Position numbers and translations under genes: made by a program. This document shows positions 35,019-45,470 of a DNA stretch of 64,000 bases, piece after piece. This stretch comes from Maritalea mobilis. Lineage in GTDB: Bacteria > Pseudomonadota > Alphaproteobacteria > Rhodobacterales > Rhodobacteraceae. The stretch lies in assembly GCF_019800885.1 (NCBI RefSeq), contig NZ_JAHVKE010000001.1:1116001-1180000 (forward strand), written 5' to 3'. How positions within the stretch are numbered: position 1 is the stretch's first letter; each line of letters opens with the position of its first letter. A model generated the notes under the pieces. That model was given only the letters and a program-made list of their open reading frames with translations, did no database searches and was not told where the DNA came from.

Positions 35019-36348
35019 AATTGTCACGGAACCACTTGACGGCCCGTTTCAGGCTGCGCGCCGGGTAACGGTCCGCTGGTGTTTCAAAGTCCCACCATTC
35101 GTCCTGCGGATAGGCCGCAAAAAGCGCGAGGCCCACCGCCGAGGAAAAGGCAGGGCCGCAGGTCGATTGCGGCAAGCCCTGCACGCGCAACGGACGCCCG
35201 AGGCGCACCTGGTTGCCCAGGATGCGGCTGGCCAGACCGTCGAGCCCAGGGATCTGCGACGATCCCCCGGTCAGAACGATCCGCTGGCTGGGCAGATGAT
35301 CGAACCCCGCCGCATCCAGACGCGCGCGCACCTCTTCGAGGATCTCTTCGACCCTGGGACGCATCACGCCGATCAACTCGGCGCGGCTGACGGTGCGCCG
35401 ATCATGGTTCCAGTCGCCCGTGTCGCTTGCCAACTCGATGATCTCGCGATCATCCATGCCCGTGGCGATCACGCCGCCGAACCGTGTCTTGATCCGCTCG
35501 GCATCGCACATCGGGATCTGAAGGCCCTGGCTGATATCGCTGGTCACATGGTCCCCGCCCATCCGAACGGTATCGGCGAAGATCATGTGCTTCTTCATGA
35601 AGATCGACAGGCTGGTCGTGCCGCCGCCCATGTCGATACAGGCCGCGCCCAGTTCCTGCTCGTCCTCGACCAGGCTGGAGATGCCGGCGACATAGGGCGC
35701 GCTGGCCAGACCGGCGAGTTCCAAATCGCAGCGCTTCACGCAATACAGCAGCGTCTCGATCGCCGCCGCCTCGATCGTCAGCAGGTGCATGTCCACCGAC
35801 AGGCGATTGCCCACATGCCCCCGGGGGTCGCCCATGCCCGTGCGGTGATCGAGCGAGAAGTTCACGGGCTGGGCATGCAGCACTTCGCGCCCCTGACCGA
35901 GATCGGGGATATCGCAAGCCGCCAGTACACGGGCGACATCGGCGTCATGCACTGTGCCCGTCGTCAGGGTGATCTCGCCATCGAGGCCGTAGCTGCGCGG
36001 CCTGGCCCCGGCAAAGGAAACGATCACGTGATCGACGCGCACCTGCGCCATCTTCTGGGCGGCCTGCACGGTGGTGCGGATCGCGCGCTCGGTTTCCTGC
36101 ACCGTGTCGATCTCGCCAAACCGCACCCCGCGGGACCGGGTGGTGTTGGCGCCGATGACGCGAAAGCCCGCCTGCCCCGCCATGGCCCCGACGCCCTCTG
36201 ACGCCGCGCCGGGATCGGTTTCGTCGAAACGCAGCACGAGACAGGACATCTTGTGCGACCCGATATCGAGAACGGCGAGGACGCCACGGCGCATCGCCTC
36301 TTGCCGCTTGGCCCGCATCGCCCGTTGGGACTGATAAAGCAGGTTCAT
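35014..36348 (-). CDS. ftsA: Cell division protein FtsA
   Basis: A 444-aa actin-fold protein that tethers FtsZ to the membrane. ATP-site stretches are visible: LAVLDIGSHKMSCLVLRF, GAACIDMGGGTTSLSIF and IVLTGGSSQIPGLDGLA. The C terminus LKRAVKWFRDNW fits the amphipathic membrane-targeting helix. Its start overlaps the ftsQ stop by 4 nt. A palindrome covers its stop codon. Confidence 0.96.
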   Translation of the reverse strand: MNLLYQSQRAMRAKRQEAMRRGVLAVLDIGSHKMSCLVLRFDETDPGAASEGVGAMAGQAGFRVIGANTTRSRGVRFGEIDTVQETERAIRTTVQAAQKMAQVRVDHVIVSFAGARPRSYGLDGEITLTTGTVHDADVARVLAACDIPDLGQGREVLHAQPVNFSLDHRTGMGDPRGHVGNRLSVDMHLLTIEAAAIETLLYCVKRCDLELAGLASAPYVAGISSLVEDEQELGAACIDMGGGTTSLSIFMKKHMIFADTVRMGGDHVTSDISQGLQIPMCDAERIKTRFGGVIATGMDDREIIELASDTGDWNHDRRTVSRAELIGVMRPRVEEILEEVRARLDAAGFDHLPSQRIVLTGGSSQIPGLDGLASRILGNQVRLGRPLRVQGLPQSTCGPAFSSAVGLALFAAYPQDEWWDFETPADRYPARSLKRAVKWFRDNW

Positions 36349-37247
36349 CCGCGTTGATCTCCGCTGAGGGGTTGAGGGTTGGGTTCGCCGTCGCGCAACT
36401 GGCGCAGCGCGGTCATGGCATCGGGGCTGAGCTGCACGGTCGGGCGGCGCGGGTTGCGCAGATCGATCCGCATGACATCGCGCGACAGGATTTCCTGGAC
36501 ATCATCCAGCGCCAGCACGCGGTCGAGCGCGGCGCGCGCCCCGGTTTCCGGAAGCTGGATACGCAACCCACTGTCCAGAACCACGTCCCACCGGCGCAAG
36601 CCGACACGCACCAATCCGCGCAGCCGGTCCCCCAGCGGCTCGGCCACGGCGAACAACGCCAGGGCCTCGTCCACGACCATGTCTGCGCCTGCACCGCCCA
36701 CCATCGGCAAGGGACGCTCGGGCACGCGGTCTTCCAGGCCGGCCACGAAATGCCCTTCGGCGTCGATCAGGACCGTGCCTTCGCGCGTTTGCCAGATCAG
36801 GGCCGGAACACGCTCGGTGATGGTGACCGACAGGATGCCACCGGACTGGATACGCAGATCGGCATCCGCAATCGCCGGCAAGGCAACGAGCCGCTCGCGC
36901 AGCATGTCGAGGTCGATGTCGAACGAGGATTGCGGCAGGTCCAGGCCCATCGCGCCGCGCACCTCGTCGGTCACGACGGGGCTTGCCCCCTCGATCGCCA
37001 TCAGGTTCACGCGGAACTCGGGGCGGTTCTCGATCTCGCGGCGGATTTCCTGCACGCCTTCAACCAGCGCCGTGACATTGTCCTCGTCGGTGAAATACCA
37101 AAGCGTCCCAAAGGCCAGCGCAAAGGCAGGCAGGCCCACCCGCAGCAGGCGGCGAAAGAACGGGGTCAGCCACAGGCGCTGCACCCGGTAGGTCCAGATC
37201 GAGGGCGCGGGATCGACGCCGCTCCGCCTGCGCATCAGCGATCGCAT
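36345..37247 (-). CDS. ftsQ: Cell division protein FtsQ
   Basis: A 300-aa bitopic divisome scaffold. It has a basic cytoplasmic start, one membrane segment (about 38-50, [16 protein letters not shown]), a POTRA domain (about 75-150, [23 protein letters not shown]) and a beta domain with [29 protein letters not shown] precedes the ATG. The start overlaps ddl by 13 nt and the stop overlaps ftsA by 4 nt, indicating translational coupling. Confidence 0.94.
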   Translation of the reverse strand: MRSLMRRRSGVDPAPSIWTYRVQRLWLTPFFRRLLRVGLPAFALAFGTLWYFTDEDNVTALVEGVQEIRREIENRPEFRVNLMAIEGASPVVTDEVRGAMGLDLPQSSFDIDLDMLRERLVALPAIADADLRIQSGGILSVTITERVPALIWQTREGTVLIDAEGHFVAGLEDRVPERPLPMVGGAGADMVVDEALALFAVAEPLGDRLRGLVRVGLRRWDVVLDSGLRIQLPETGARAALDRVLALDDVQEILSRDVMRIDLRNPRRPTVQLSPDAMTALRQLRDGEPNPQPLSGDQRG

Positions 37248-38173
37248 GAGGCATCCTCCACCATCCAGCGGCAGAGCGCGCCGAAGGAATATCCGCAGGC
37301 CTGCGCCTGCTCGGGCGTCAGGGAGGTGGGCGTCATGCCGGGCTGGGTGTTTGTCTCCAGCAGGATCAGGCCGTCGAGCCCCCTCGCCTCATCCCAGCGG
37401 AAATCGGTGCGGCTGACCCCCCGGCACCCGAGGGCGACATGCGCGCGGGTGGCATAGTCCATGCAGGCATCGAAGATCTGGGAGGGCACATCGGCGGGCA
37501 CGACATGACGCGACCCGCCGGGGCGGTACTTGGCGTCGTAGTCATACCAGCCCTCGGTCAGGATATCGGTCACGGTCAGCGCACCGGGGTCGCCCTCGCC
37601 CGCCCCCATGACCGAGGCGGTCAGCTCGCGCCCCGCGGCGAAGGCCTCGACCATGACATGCGCGGGCATGTCGGCAGACAGTTTCGGCGGATCGTTCGCC
37701 CCCTCGGTCACGAGGTAGACGCCCACCGACGAGCCTTCGTTGTTGGGCTTCACGACATAGGGCGGCTCCATGACGTGTCGGGCCATCACCTCGTCCCTGG
37801 AGCGAATGACGCTGTCGACGATGGGCAGGCCCGCCGCGCGGTACACTTCTTTCGAGCGGGTCTTGTCCATCGCCAACGCCGAGGCCAGCACACCGGAATG
37901 GGTATAGGGAATGCGCAGCCATTCGAGCATGCCCTGAACGCAGCCATCCTCGCCCCAGCGGCCATGGAGGGCGTTGAACACCACGTCGGGGGAAAGATCG
38001 GCAAGACGTTCGGCCAGATCGGGGCCGGCATCGACCTCGATCACCTCATAGCCCTCGCCCCGCAGCGCCTTGGCGCATTCCGTTCCCGTGCTGAGCGACA
38101 CGTCCCTCTCAGCCGAGGGGCCGCCCATCAGGACCACGACGCGGGAGGCTGTTCTGCTCGAACTTGCCACCAC
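37235..38173 (-). CDS. ddl: D-alanine--D-alanine ligase
   Basis: A 312-aa ATP-grasp enzyme making the D-Ala-D-Ala dipeptide for MurF. Motifs visible: [19 protein letters not shown] (N-terminal glycine-rich start), [43 protein letters not shown] and [20 protein letters not shown]. It appears to start at GTG (38173), preceded by GAGGCA. It is the usual neighbour between murB and ftsQ. Confidence 0.95.
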   Translation of the reverse strand: MVASSSRTASRVVVLMGGPSAERDVSLSTGTECAKALRGEGYEVIEVDAGPDLAERLADLSPDVVFNALHGRWGEDGCVQGMLEWLRIPYTHSGVLASALAMDKTRSKEVYRAAGLPIVDSVIRSRDEVMARHVMEPPYVVKPNNEGSSVGVYLVTEGANDPPKLSADMPAHVMVEAFAAGRELTASVMGAGEGDPGALTVTDILTEGWYDYDAKYRPGGSRHVVPADVPSQIFDACMDYATRAHVALGCRGVSRTDFRWDEARGLDGLILLETNTQPGMTPTSLTPEQAQACGYSFGALCRWMVEDASCDR

Positions 38174-38227
38174 TGTGCCTCATCTGCCGCCGGTGTTCTT
38201 TTGGCCCGGTCAGCTTTTCTTGTTATT

Positions 38228-39181
38228 CTACGACCCGGTCTTTGCCGGGCCGGTCGGTGTCGGTCGCCCGACACGCTTGATTTCCCATTCTAGCGTCAAA
38301 CCGCTGGTCTCGAAAACCCTTTTTCGGACAAGCTCGCCCAATCCTTCCAGATCGGCAGCACTGGCCCCACCGGCATTGATCAGGAAGTTGGAATGCATCT
38401 CGGACATCTGGGCCCCGCCAAGGGTCGCGCCGCGCATGCCGGCATCGTCGATCACCTTCCAGGCCTTCAACTCGTGGCTGTCATCCGCACGGCCCGTCGA
38501 GGAAAACCCCGCCGGGTTGCGAAAGGTCGATCCAGCCGTCCGGTCCTTTGTGGGTTGGGTCGCATCGCGTTTTGCCAGTTGCTCGTCCATCCGCGCAAGC
38601 AGCGCCTCGGGGTCTCCCGCCTCGGCGCGCAAACTCACCTGCGTGATCACTGCGCCCTCCGGCAGGTCCGTGTTGCGGTAGGCGAAACTGACGTCATCTG
38701 GCCCCAGGGTGACGATGGTGCCATCGCGCAACACCGCGCGGGCAGAGACGAAGTGATCAGCCACGTAGGAGCCATAGCAGCCGGCATTCATCCGCAGCGC
38801 CCCCCCGATCGAGCCGGGGATCGTCCGCAGGAATGTCAGGTCGCGCCCACCCTCCGCCGCCCGCTTGGCGACCTGCGCATCGAGGGCCGCCGCGCCCGCG
38901 TGAACGAGGTCACCCTTGATTTCGACGCCATTGAACCCGCGCCCGAGCCGGATCACGACACCCTCGATCCCGCCATCCCGCACGATCAGGTTCGAGCCGA
39001 CCCCCATGGGGAAAACCGGCATCTCGGGATCGAGCGCCGCGAGGAAATCGGACAGGTCCGCTTCATCCGCGGGCTGAAAGAACCAATCGGCCGGACCGCC
39101 GACGCGCAGCCATGTCAGTGAAGACAGATCGCGGTTTCGCGTCAGGCGTCCGCGCACATCGGGCATCTCGATCTCGGTCAT
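38228..39181 (-). CDS. murB: UDP-N-acetylenolpyruvoylglucosamine reductase MurB
   Basis: A 317-aa FAD-dependent reductase forming UDP-MurNAc. FAD-binding stretches are [41 protein letters not shown] and [17 protein letters not shown]. The catalytic Ser region is AGSTFRNP and the end is [20 protein letters not shown], typical of the shorter (type II) MurB. A GGGAGGG ribosome site precedes the ATG. The ATG overlaps the stop of the 58-aa ORF upstream (ATGA). Confidence 0.96.
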   Translation of the reverse strand: MTEIEMPDVRGRLTRNRDLSSLTWLRVGGPADWFFQPADEADLSDFLAALDPEMPVFPMGVGSNLIVRDGGIEGVVIRLGRGFNGVEIKGDLVHAGAAALDAQVAKRAAEGGRDLTFLRTIPGSIGGALRMNAGCYGSYVADHFVSARAVLRDGTIVTLGPDDVSFAYRNTDLPEGAVITQVSLRAEAGDPEALLARMDEQLAKRDATQPTKDRTAGSTFRNPAGFSSTGRADDSHELKAWKVIDDAGMRGATLGGAQMSEMHSNFLINAGGASAADLEGLGELVRKRVFETSGLTLEWEIKRVGRPTPTGPAKTGS

Positions 39182-39354
39182 CCCCTGCCCTCCCGGCTGC
39201 GGGCCCAGCCCAACTGCGCCCCGATGGCCAGCCCCACCGGCATGGGCAAGAGCACGCCCAAGGCCTGCTCGAGCCGACCGGAGGACAGGAACGTGCCAAG
39301 GATCAGGCCGGATAGGCCGAAACTGGTGGAAAGGATTGCAGCGCCCGTGGTCAT
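39178..39354 (-). CDS. 58-aa hydrophobic ORF coupled to murB
   Basis: A short [23 protein letters not shown] to ...[10 protein letters not shown], with two hydrophobic segments (about 5-22 and 30-50) around a central SSGRLEQ turn. Its TGA overlaps the murB ATG in an ATGA junction, the same coupling as other pairs in this cluster, which is the main support for it being real. The ribosome site is weak (AGAGAA). No family is recognised. It would be a small inner-membrane protein. Confidence 0.5.
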   Translation of the reverse strand: MTTGAAILSTSFGLSGLILGTFLSSGRLEQALGVLLPMPVGLAIGAQLGWARSREGRG

Positions 39355-39397
39355 GGGCGTTCTCTAGCCCGAGCGCGTGGCCCGGGTCCAGTGGCCC

Positions 39398-39670
39398 TCA
39401 TTCGCCCGGGGGCGTCTGCGCTTCATTGGCACCGAAGGAGGCGCGCAGGGTTTGGGCAAGCCGGATCAGCGGCCAGCGCAGGACCGAGACCCCGGCGGCC
39501 ATCACACCCAACCCCCACCACGGCCCCATCGACACGGTCACGAGCCCCAGAAGGGGAATGCCCGTTGCGATCAGCAACCAGGCCGCTGGCCAGTGAAAGC
39601 GCGTTGGCATCATGCCTGCCAGGCAGGCTGTCAGCGCCCAAAGGCAGGCCAGGATAAAGGCAAGGGGCAT
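39398..39670 (-). CDS. DUF2484 family small membrane protein
   Basis: A 90-aa protein with about three hydrophobic segments (MPLAFILACLWALTACLAGM, WPAAWLLIATGIPLLGLVTV, WWGLGVMAAGVSVL) and the MMPTRFHWPAAW core. It resembles the DUF2484 proteins that, to my recollection, lie between murC and murB in Rhodobacterales. Function is unknown; a role in envelope synthesis is only inferred from location. GGAGGG lies 7 nt before the ATG. The preceding 79-aa ORF stops 2 nt upstream. Confidence 0.75.
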   Translation of the reverse strand: MPLAFILACLWALTACLAGMMPTRFHWPAAWLLIATGIPLLGLVTVSMGPWWGLGVMAAGVSVLRWPLIRLAQTLRASFGANEAQTPPGE

Positions 39671-39672
39671 GG

Positions 39673-39912
39673 TCAGGCCCTCCAAACCAGGTGACGCGCG
39701 GACGCGCCAAGTGGGCGGCGGACCACCGATGCGGTGGCCGCCAAAATGACAGAAACGGGATTTCCCCGGGGCTGCAAGCTGAAAAACCCGTGTCGCAGGG
39801 GCACCGCGATCGCGCACGAGACGCCCCGAATGACCTGCGCCGGCCCCGGCATCAGGCCCACGGGCGCATCCTCCGAGGCGGGCAGACGGGCAAGGATCGA
39901 CAGATGGCTCAT
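39673..39912 (-). CDS. 79-aa ORF of unknown function between APC permease and DUF2484
   Basis: The ORF begins [20 protein letters not shown] and ends ASARHLVWRA. Its ATG overlaps the APC permease stop (ATGA), a GGGGGAG ribosome site precedes it, and the next gene starts 2 nt after its stop. Context therefore supports translation. The sequence has no recognisable domain and composition is basic with some hydrophobic patches. A 26-bp palindrome (39717-39742) lies inside its coding region. It could be a degraded remnant. Confidence 0.45.
   Translation of the reverse strand: MSHLSILARLPASEDAPVGLMPGPAQVIRGVSCAIAVPLRHGFFSLQPRGNPVSVILAATASVVRRPLGASARHLVWRA
39717..39742. repeat. Palindrome related to the ftsA-stop hairpin
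   Basis: GGCGG-A-CCACC-GATGC-GGTGG-CCGCC forms a 10-bp stem with one bulged A and a 5-nt loop. The central ACCACC-GATGC-GGTGG core matches the palindrome at 34993-35018 (ACCACC-AGATGC-GGTGG). Two copies in a single operon-scale region may be a small dispersed palindromic element or coincidence. Confidence 0.5.
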
Positions 39913-41129
39913 GCGCTCCCCCATATGGCGGCGGAGAAACAGGACAGGCAGGCCGCGATCCCCAGCCACGGCACCCAAACGGGCACGGCAAACCCGTCCC
40001 ACGGGCCTTGGCGTTTCACACCGATCAGGGCAGCGTTCACGATGGAGAACACGATCAACAGGGCCAGCGTGGTGATCTCCGCCAGCTCTGCCACAGGCAG
40101 CGCAAGGGCAGAGAGGATCACCGCCACCCCGATCAGCAGAGAGGCCAGAACCGGTGTTCCGAAACGCGGGTGGGCGTGGTGGAAGATCGCCAGTGTCGGG
40201 CTGCGCCGTCCGAGACCGAAAAGAACCCTCGCGGCCATGATGATCTGCGCCAAAACGCCGTTCAGCGCGGCGAAGACGGCGATGACGGACAGGAACCAGG
40301 CGGAGGTTCCCGTCGCCGTGGACCAGACCAGCGCCAGGGGCTGCTCGGATTGGCCAAGCGCCTCGACCTCGACGCTGCGGACCGCCGCCATCGTGACCAG
40401 CGCGTAGAGAATCGCGGTGATCGCCAGCGAGATCAGGATCGCGGCCGGCATCGTCCGGCGTGGGTCACGGGCCTCTTCCGCCATGTTGACGAGGTCGTCG
40501 AACCCGATGAAGGCAAAAAAGCCGAAGATGGCAGCGAAGGCGATGCCCGACCATTGGGGTGCCGGGGGCGCCACCCAGTCGGCCACAGGCTCGGCCACGC
40601 CGAAGCCCGCCCAGATGATCAGGATCAACCCGCCAACCTCGACCGCGGTCAGCACCGCCGCGAAACTCAGGCTTTCGACGACGCCAAGGATGGCGATCGC
40701 GGTCAGCGCAACGCCAAGCCCCACGGTGGCCACCACCGGGTCGATATCAACCACGCCGGTCAGATAGCCGACCCCGCCGCGCAAGACGGCCGCCGAGGCG
40801 ACCGTTCCGGCGATGATGTTGATCGCGCCGACGATGACGGCCAGCCAATGCTGGCGCAGCCCGATCTCGACATAGGAACTGTCGCCCGCCGCCTCGGGAA
40901 TGCGCGCCGACAACTCGGCGAAGGCCAGGGCCGAGGGCACGGCCACCAACCCGGCCAGCAGGAAGGACACCGGCGCCCAGACACCCGCCGCCCCGGCTGC
41001 TGCGCCCACCAGAACATAGATGCCCGCGCCGACCATGATGCCGATGCCGTAGGCCGTCATCAGGCCAAGACCCAGCCGGCGCTGAAGCGCCTCTGTGCCC
41101 GGGGGCGTTATCTCAGGGCGCGCCTGCAC
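39909..41129 (-). CDS. APC-family amino acid permease
   Basis: A 406-aa polytopic transporter with about 12 hydrophobic segments. The APC substrate motif [15 protein letters not shown] is in TM1, and [25 protein letters not shown] is the family hallmark between TM6 and TM7. The substrate is unknown. I place the start at a GTG (41129) just before the murC stop, giving a 17-nt overlap and the upstream AGGAGG. Starting at the first internal Met would remove half of TM1. It is unusual inside a dcw cluster. Confidence 0.88.
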   Translation of the reverse strand: MQARPEITPPGTEALQRRLGLGLMTAYGIGIMVGAGIYVLVGAAAGAAGVWAPVSFLLAGLVAVPSALAFAELSARIPEAAGDSSYVEIGLRQHWLAVIVGAINIIAGTVASAAVLRGGVGYLTGVVDIDPVVATVGLGVALTAIAILGVVESLSFAAVLTAVEVGGLILIIWAGFGVAEPVADWVAPPAPQWSGIAFAAIFGFFAFIGFDDLVNMAEEARDPRRTMPAAILISLAITAILYALVTMAAVRSVEVEALGQSEQPLALVWSTATGTSAWFLSVIAVFAALNGVLAQIIMAARVLFGLGRRSPTLAIFHHAHPRFGTPVLASLLIGVAVILSALALPVAELAEITTLALLIVFSIVNAALIGVKRQGPWDGFAVPVWVPWLGIAACLSCFSAAIWGSA

Positions 41130-42543
41130 CGGCCTCCTGCCCTTCGGCCAGCCGCTTGGGCAAGCCATGCGCCCAGGCGCTGATCGTGCCCGCCCCGAGG
41201 CAGACCACCATGTCGCCCGGGCGCGCCTCGGCCCGGACCAGTTTTTCGAGGTCATCCTCGGAATTCACCGCGACCGCGTGGCGGTGACCATGCCGGATCA
41301 GCCCGGCGACAAGATCATCCCGGCTTGCGCCCGCGATCGGTTCCTCGCCGGCGGCATAGACCTCGGCGATGCCCACCACGTCGGCATCGTTGAAACAGCT
41401 GCAGAAATCGTCGAAGAGCGAATGCAGGCGCGTGTAGCGGTGCGGCTGATGCACGGCGATGACGCGCCCCTCGCAGGCCTGCCGCGCGGCGCGCAGCACG
41501 GCGGCAATCTCGACCGGGTGGTGGCCGTAATCGTCGATCACGGTCACGCCGCCCACCTCGCCCACGCGGGTGAAACGGCGGTTCACGCCCTTGAAGTTGG
41601 CGAGCGCGGCGCGGATTTCATCCGCCTTCATGCCCAGGTGCCGCGCCACCGCCACGGCCGCCAAGGCGTTCGAGACGTTGTGATCGCCCGGCATCGGCAG
41701 GGTGCAGCCCTCGATGATCTTTCCCTCCGGCTGAAGCGCGATGTCGAAATGCGCGATGCCGCCCTTGTAGGTCAGGTTCATCGCCCGCACGTCGGCCTGC
41801 GCGTTGAAGCCGAAGGTCGTCACGCGGCGGTCGGTGATCTTGCCCACCAGCGTCTGCACATCCGGATCATCGGTACAGCACACGGCAAGCCCGTAGAACG
41901 GGATATTCGACACGAAATCAAGGAATCCCTGATGCAGGTTCTCCTCGGTGCCCCAATGCTCCATATGCTCGGGGTCGATATTGGTCACGATGGCGATGGT
42001 CGCGGGCAGACGGTTGAAGGTGCCGTCGCTTTCGTCGGCCTCGACCACCATCCAGTCGCCCTGCCCCACCCTTGCGTTCGACCCGTAGGCGTGGATGATG
42101 CCACCATTGATGACGGTCGGATCCACCCCGCCCGCATCCAGCAGCGTCGCCACCAGCGTCGTGGTCGTCGTCTTGCCATGGGTGCCCGCCACCGCGATGT
42201 TGGAGCGCAGGCGCATCAACTCGGCCAGCATCTCGGCCCGGCGCACCACGGGCAGGCCGCGCAGACGGGCGCTGTCCAGTTCCGGATTGCCCGGCTTGAT
42301 CGCCGAAGAGATCACCACGACCTCGGCATTTTCGAGGTTCTCCGCCCGCTGCCCGATGAAAATCCGCGCGCCGAGCCGTTCCAGCCGCTCGGTGATCTTC
42401 GACGGTTTCAGGTCGGACCCCTGCACGTGATACCCGTGGTTCAGCAGAACCTCGGCGATGCCCGACATGCCGATACCCCCGATCCCCACGAAATGGATCG
42501 CGCCCAATTGGGTCGGAAGCTTGGTGACGGCGGCAGCACTCAT
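41113..42543 (-). CDS. murC: UDP-N-acetylmuramate--L-alanine ligase MurC
   Basis: A 476-aa Mur ligase adding L-Ala to UDP-MurNAc. The N-terminal Rossmann motif is [19 protein letters not shown], the ATP loop GTHGKTTTT and the central motif [11 protein letters not shown]; the C domain has [16 protein letters not shown] and HQPHRYTRL. Start and stop overlap murG (4 nt) and the APC gene respectively. Length is normal. Confidence 0.97.
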   Translation of the reverse strand: MSAAAVTKLPTQLGAIHFVGIGGIGMSGIAEVLLNHGYHVQGSDLKPSKITERLERLGARIFIGQRAENLENAEVVVISSAIKPGNPELDSARLRGLPVVRRAEMLAELMRLRSNIAVAGTHGKTTTTTLVATLLDAGGVDPTVINGGIIHAYGSNARVGQGDWMVVEADESDGTFNRLPATIAIVTNIDPEHMEHWGTEENLHQGFLDFVSNIPFYGLAVCCTDDPDVQTLVGKITDRRVTTFGFNAQADVRAMNLTYKGGIAHFDIALQPEGKIIEGCTLPMPGDHNVSNALAAVAVARHLGMKADEIRAALANFKGVNRRFTRVGEVGGVTVIDDYGHHPVEIAAVLRAARQACEGRVIAVHQPHRYTRLHSLFDDFCSCFNDADVVGIAEVYAAGEEPIAGASRDDLVAGLIRHGHRHAVAVNSEDDLEKLVRAEARPGDMVVCLGAGTISAWAHGLPKRLAEGQEAGAGAP

Positions 42544-43661
42544 TCTTGGTCCTCATGTGTCTTGGCGGGCTTGAGGCCTGCGAGTTCCTCGACCAGGGCG
42601 ACAAGGCGTTCGGTGGCGTCAGGCACACCGACCGACAGCGCGGCCTGGGCCATGCGCCCCGCGGCCTCGGGCTGGGTCAGCACCGACGCGATGGCTTCGG
42701 CCAGCGACTCGGGGGTCAGCTTGCTTTGCGGGATGCGGATCGCGGCCTCGGCCTCGACCAAGGCCTTGGAATTGGCGGTCTGGTGATCGTTGGCGGCAAA
42801 GGGATAAGGGATCAGGATCGACGGGCGCCCGATCACGGACAGATCCGCGAGCGACGAGGCCCCCGCGCGGCAGATCACCAGCTGCGCCTCGGACAGGCGG
42901 CGCGGAATGTCCTTGAAGAAGGGTTCGATCTCGGCCCGAACGCCCATCGCCTCATAGGCTGCGGCAACGGCCTCGGCGTCCTCGGGGCGGGCCTGCTGGG
43001 CGACGCGCAACTGGTCGCGCAGCTCTTCGGGCAGCAACGCCAGCGCGGCCGGAACGGCCTCGGAAAAGACATGGGCCCCCTGGCTGCCCCCGAAGACCAA
43101 AAGGCTCATCGGCCAGTCGCCGGGCGGCGTGTAGGGCGCGCCCGCGCGGTCCAGCACGGCGGCGCGCACCGGGTTGCCCGTGTGGATCGCCTGCGCCCCC
43201 TCGGGCAGGACCGTGGGCCATGTGCCACAGGCTACCGTGTTGACGCGCTTGGCGAAGATGCGGTTGACCTTGCCCGGCACGCCGTTCTGTTCGTGCAGCA
43301 TCCGGGGCCGGCGCGTCAGGATCGCCGCCGCAACCGCCGGGATCGTCGGGTAACCGCCGAAGCCCACCACCACGGCGGGCTTCTCGCGCCGCATCCGCAA
43401 GGTGGCCGAAAGAATGCCGCCGAGAATCCGGAACGGCGCCACAAGCTTGGCACCCACACCGCCGCGCGCGAAACTGGCCGACGCGACCTCGCGCACCTCG
43501 ACGACATGCGGGAAGCCACCGGTGTAGCGCGCGCCCCGCGCATCGGTCGAGAGCGTCACCCGCCACCCCTTGCGCACCATCGCCTCGGCCAGCGCCTGCG
43601 CGGGGAACATATGCCCGCCGGTGCCGCCTGCCGCGATGATCAGATGGGGGTGGTGCATCAT
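42540..43661 (-). CDS. murG: Lipid II synthase MurG
   Basis: A 373-aa GT-B glycosyltransferase adding GlcNAc to lipid I at the inner face of the membrane. Motifs: [47 protein letters not shown] and [19 protein letters not shown]. The first of two adjacent ATGs overlaps the ftsW stop (ATGA), and the stop overlaps the murC start by 4 nt. Confidence 0.97.
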   Translation of the reverse strand: MMHHPHLIIAAGGTGGHMFPAQALAEAMVRKGWRVTLSTDARGARYTGGFPHVVEVREVASASFARGGVGAKLVAPFRILGGILSATLRMRREKPAVVVGFGGYPTIPAVAAAILTRRPRMLHEQNGVPGKVNRIFAKRVNTVACGTWPTVLPEGAQAIHTGNPVRAAVLDRAGAPYTPPGDWPMSLLVFGGSQGAHVFSEAVPAALALLPEELRDQLRVAQQARPEDAEAVAAAYEAMGVRAEIEPFFKDIPRRLSEAQLVICRAGASSLADLSVIGRPSILIPYPFAANDHQTANSKALVEAEAAIRIPQSKLTPESLAEAIASVLTQPEAAGRMAQAALSVGVPDATERLVALVEELAGLKPAKTHEDQE

Positions 43662-44830
43662 GTCCTGCCGTGCCGGTTGAGAAGGAAATCGCCGATGTCG
43701 CCCTGCGGGCGGGTGCGGGTGAAACACAGCAGCATCCCCACCGCAATGCCCGTCGCGATCAGAGAAGAGCCGCCGTAGGACACGAAGGGCAGCGTCATCC
43801 CCTTCGCGGGCAGCAGCCGCACCGCGACGGCCATGTTGATGAAGGCCTGCAAGGTCAGCAGGCTGACCAGGCCCGTGCCCGCCAGCCGGATGAACGGGTC
43901 GCGTTCGCGCATCAGCCGGAAGAAGCTGCGCATCGCGATGCCCGCGTAAAGCGCGATGATGATCAGGACCAGCACGAGGCCATATTCCTCGGCCGCGACC
44001 GCGATGATGAAATCGGTATGCGCGTCGGGCAGCGTCCACTTGACCGAGCCCTCGCCAAGGCCCGCGCCGAACAGCCCGCCCTCACGGATCGCGTCCGTGG
44101 CATAGGCCAGCTGCGTGTTCGGATCGATCTCGGCCGACAGGAACCCGTCAATGCGGCGCGCGAAATGTTCCGAGTTGTTATAGGCAACGACGCCGCCGAG
44201 CCCCACAAGCCCGAGCACGACGAATAGGATCATCATCGGCGCACCAGCGACGAAATAGATGACCGACCACGCGAAGACGATCAGCGCCGCCTGCCCGAAA
44301 TCAGGCTGCATGGCCAGAAAGCCCACGATCATCACCGCCACGAACAACGAGACGGACTTGCCGGGCGGGCCGCCGATCTCCTGGCTGGCGGCGACCATCC
44401 ATGCGGTGAAAACCACGAAGACGGGCTTCAGGAATTCCGAGGGCTGAAGGCTCGCGAAGCCGAGAGAGTACCAGCGCACCGCGCCTTGCCCGTAATCGGT
44501 GCCGAAGACCGGCAACAGGGCCACCGCCGCAACCGCTGCGAAGAACCCAAGCACGCCCATCCGGCGCACCGTCGTGGGCGACAGCATCGAGACAAAAACC
44601 ATCACCGACAGGGCCATGCCGCCAAAGGCCGCCTGACGGATCACGTAGTGGAACGGATCATGGCCGTTGCGCTCGGCCAGGGGCGGAGACGAGGCAAAGC
44701 CCAACAGGATGCCAATGGCGAACAGCGCCAGAATGCATCCCAAGGTCACGCGATCGACCGTCCGCCACCAACGGGGCAGAACAGCCTCGCCGGATTGCAC
44801 GATCACCGTGCCATGCGCGATTTCCGTCAT
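43658..44830 (-). CDS. ftsW: Septal peptidoglycan polymerase FtsW (SEDS)
   Basis: A 390-aa SEDS glycosyltransferase with about ten membrane segments, partner of FtsI at the septum. Conserved stretches are [39 protein letters not shown] and the C-terminal [25 protein letters not shown]. It is coupled to murG by ATGA. Upstream lies a gap of 125 bp and then a VOC gene, so the transcript may restart here. Confidence 0.96.
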   Translation of the reverse strand: MTEIAHGTVIVQSGEAVLPRWWRTVDRVTLGCILALFAIGILLGFASSPPLAERNGHDPFHYVIRQAAFGGMALSVMVFVSMLSPTTVRRMGVLGFFAAVAAVALLPVFGTDYGQGAVRWYSLGFASLQPSEFLKPVFVVFTAWMVAASQEIGGPPGKSVSLFVAVMIVGFLAMQPDFGQAALIVFAWSVIYFVAGAPMMILFVVLGLVGLGGVVAYNNSEHFARRIDGFLSAEIDPNTQLAYATDAIREGGLFGAGLGEGSVKWTLPDAHTDFIIAVAAEEYGLVLVLIIIALYAGIAMRSFFRLMRERDPFIRLAGTGLVSLLTLQAFINMAVAVRLLPAKGMTLPFVSYGGSSLIATGIAVGMLLCFTRTRPQGDIGDFLLNRHGRT

Positions 44831-44955
44831 GGGATTGCCCGATCCCTTTTTGTTGTCGTTGCCTGGTTCTGCCTCGTGCCCCGGTTTTCCGGGGTCTATC
44901 GCGTTACTCTAGCCGTATTCGGGCTGCGGGGCCAGCAATAACGCTTTTCAGCCGG

Positions 44956-45339
44956 TCAGCCGCGCGGCGGCTCCCACAGTTCCAGCTTGCGTCCATCGGG
45001 GTCCATGATCCAGCCGAAGCGCCCATAGGGATGCGCCTCGCGCGGTTGCACCTCGTCCACGCCCTCGGCCTTGGCGCGCGCCAGGATCGCGTCCAGATCG
45101 TCGACAATCAGGTTCAGCATGAACTGCGCCGAGGACGGTGCGAAATAGCTGGCGTCGGGGAATGGGGCAAAGACGGTCCGTGCGCCCTGCGGAAACGCCT
45201 CGGCGCTGTCACGGTGCAGGAAGGCGAGGCCACCGTCCGCGTCAGACTCCATGCCGAGAACCCGGGCATACCACGCTTTTGTCGTGTCGAGATCGGCGCA
45301 AGTGAAGAACACGCCGCCCAATCCAAGAACCTTTGCCAT
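44956..45339 (-). CDS. VOC/glyoxalase superfamily protein
   Basis: A 127-aa single-domain protein with the paired beta-alpha-beta-beta-beta fold of the vicinal oxygen chelate family: VFFTCADLDTTKAWYARVLGM, LIVDDLDAILARAKAEGV and WIMDPDGRKLELWEPP. A metal Glu is plausible in KLELWEPP, but the first-motif His is absent, so glyoxalase I activity is uncertain. It lies between murD and ftsW, an atypical position for a VOC gene. Confidence 0.85.
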   Translation of the reverse strand: MAKVLGLGGVFFTCADLDTTKAWYARVLGMESDADGGLAFLHRDSAEAFPQGARTVFAPFPDASYFAPSSAQFMLNLIVDDLDAILARAKAEGVDEVQPREAHPYGRFGWIMDPDGRKLELWEPPRG

Positions 45340-45470
45340 GTCGCCGCCCCCGGTTCGGGATGGCCTTAACCATAGCATGAATGGCGCATTGCATAACGGG
45401 GTATGGAAAGACCGCTACGCGAAAGGCCTAGCTTTCGCCGCGACATCCAGTTGCGCACACCGCAGCAACC

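Noticed and set aside
33190-36201. 1003-aa open frame on the plus strand antisense to ftsZ and ftsA
   Set aside because: It is the shadow frame of two strongly conserved genes, has low-complexity Arg/Gly/His-rich composition and no domain. High GC makes long antisense frames common here.
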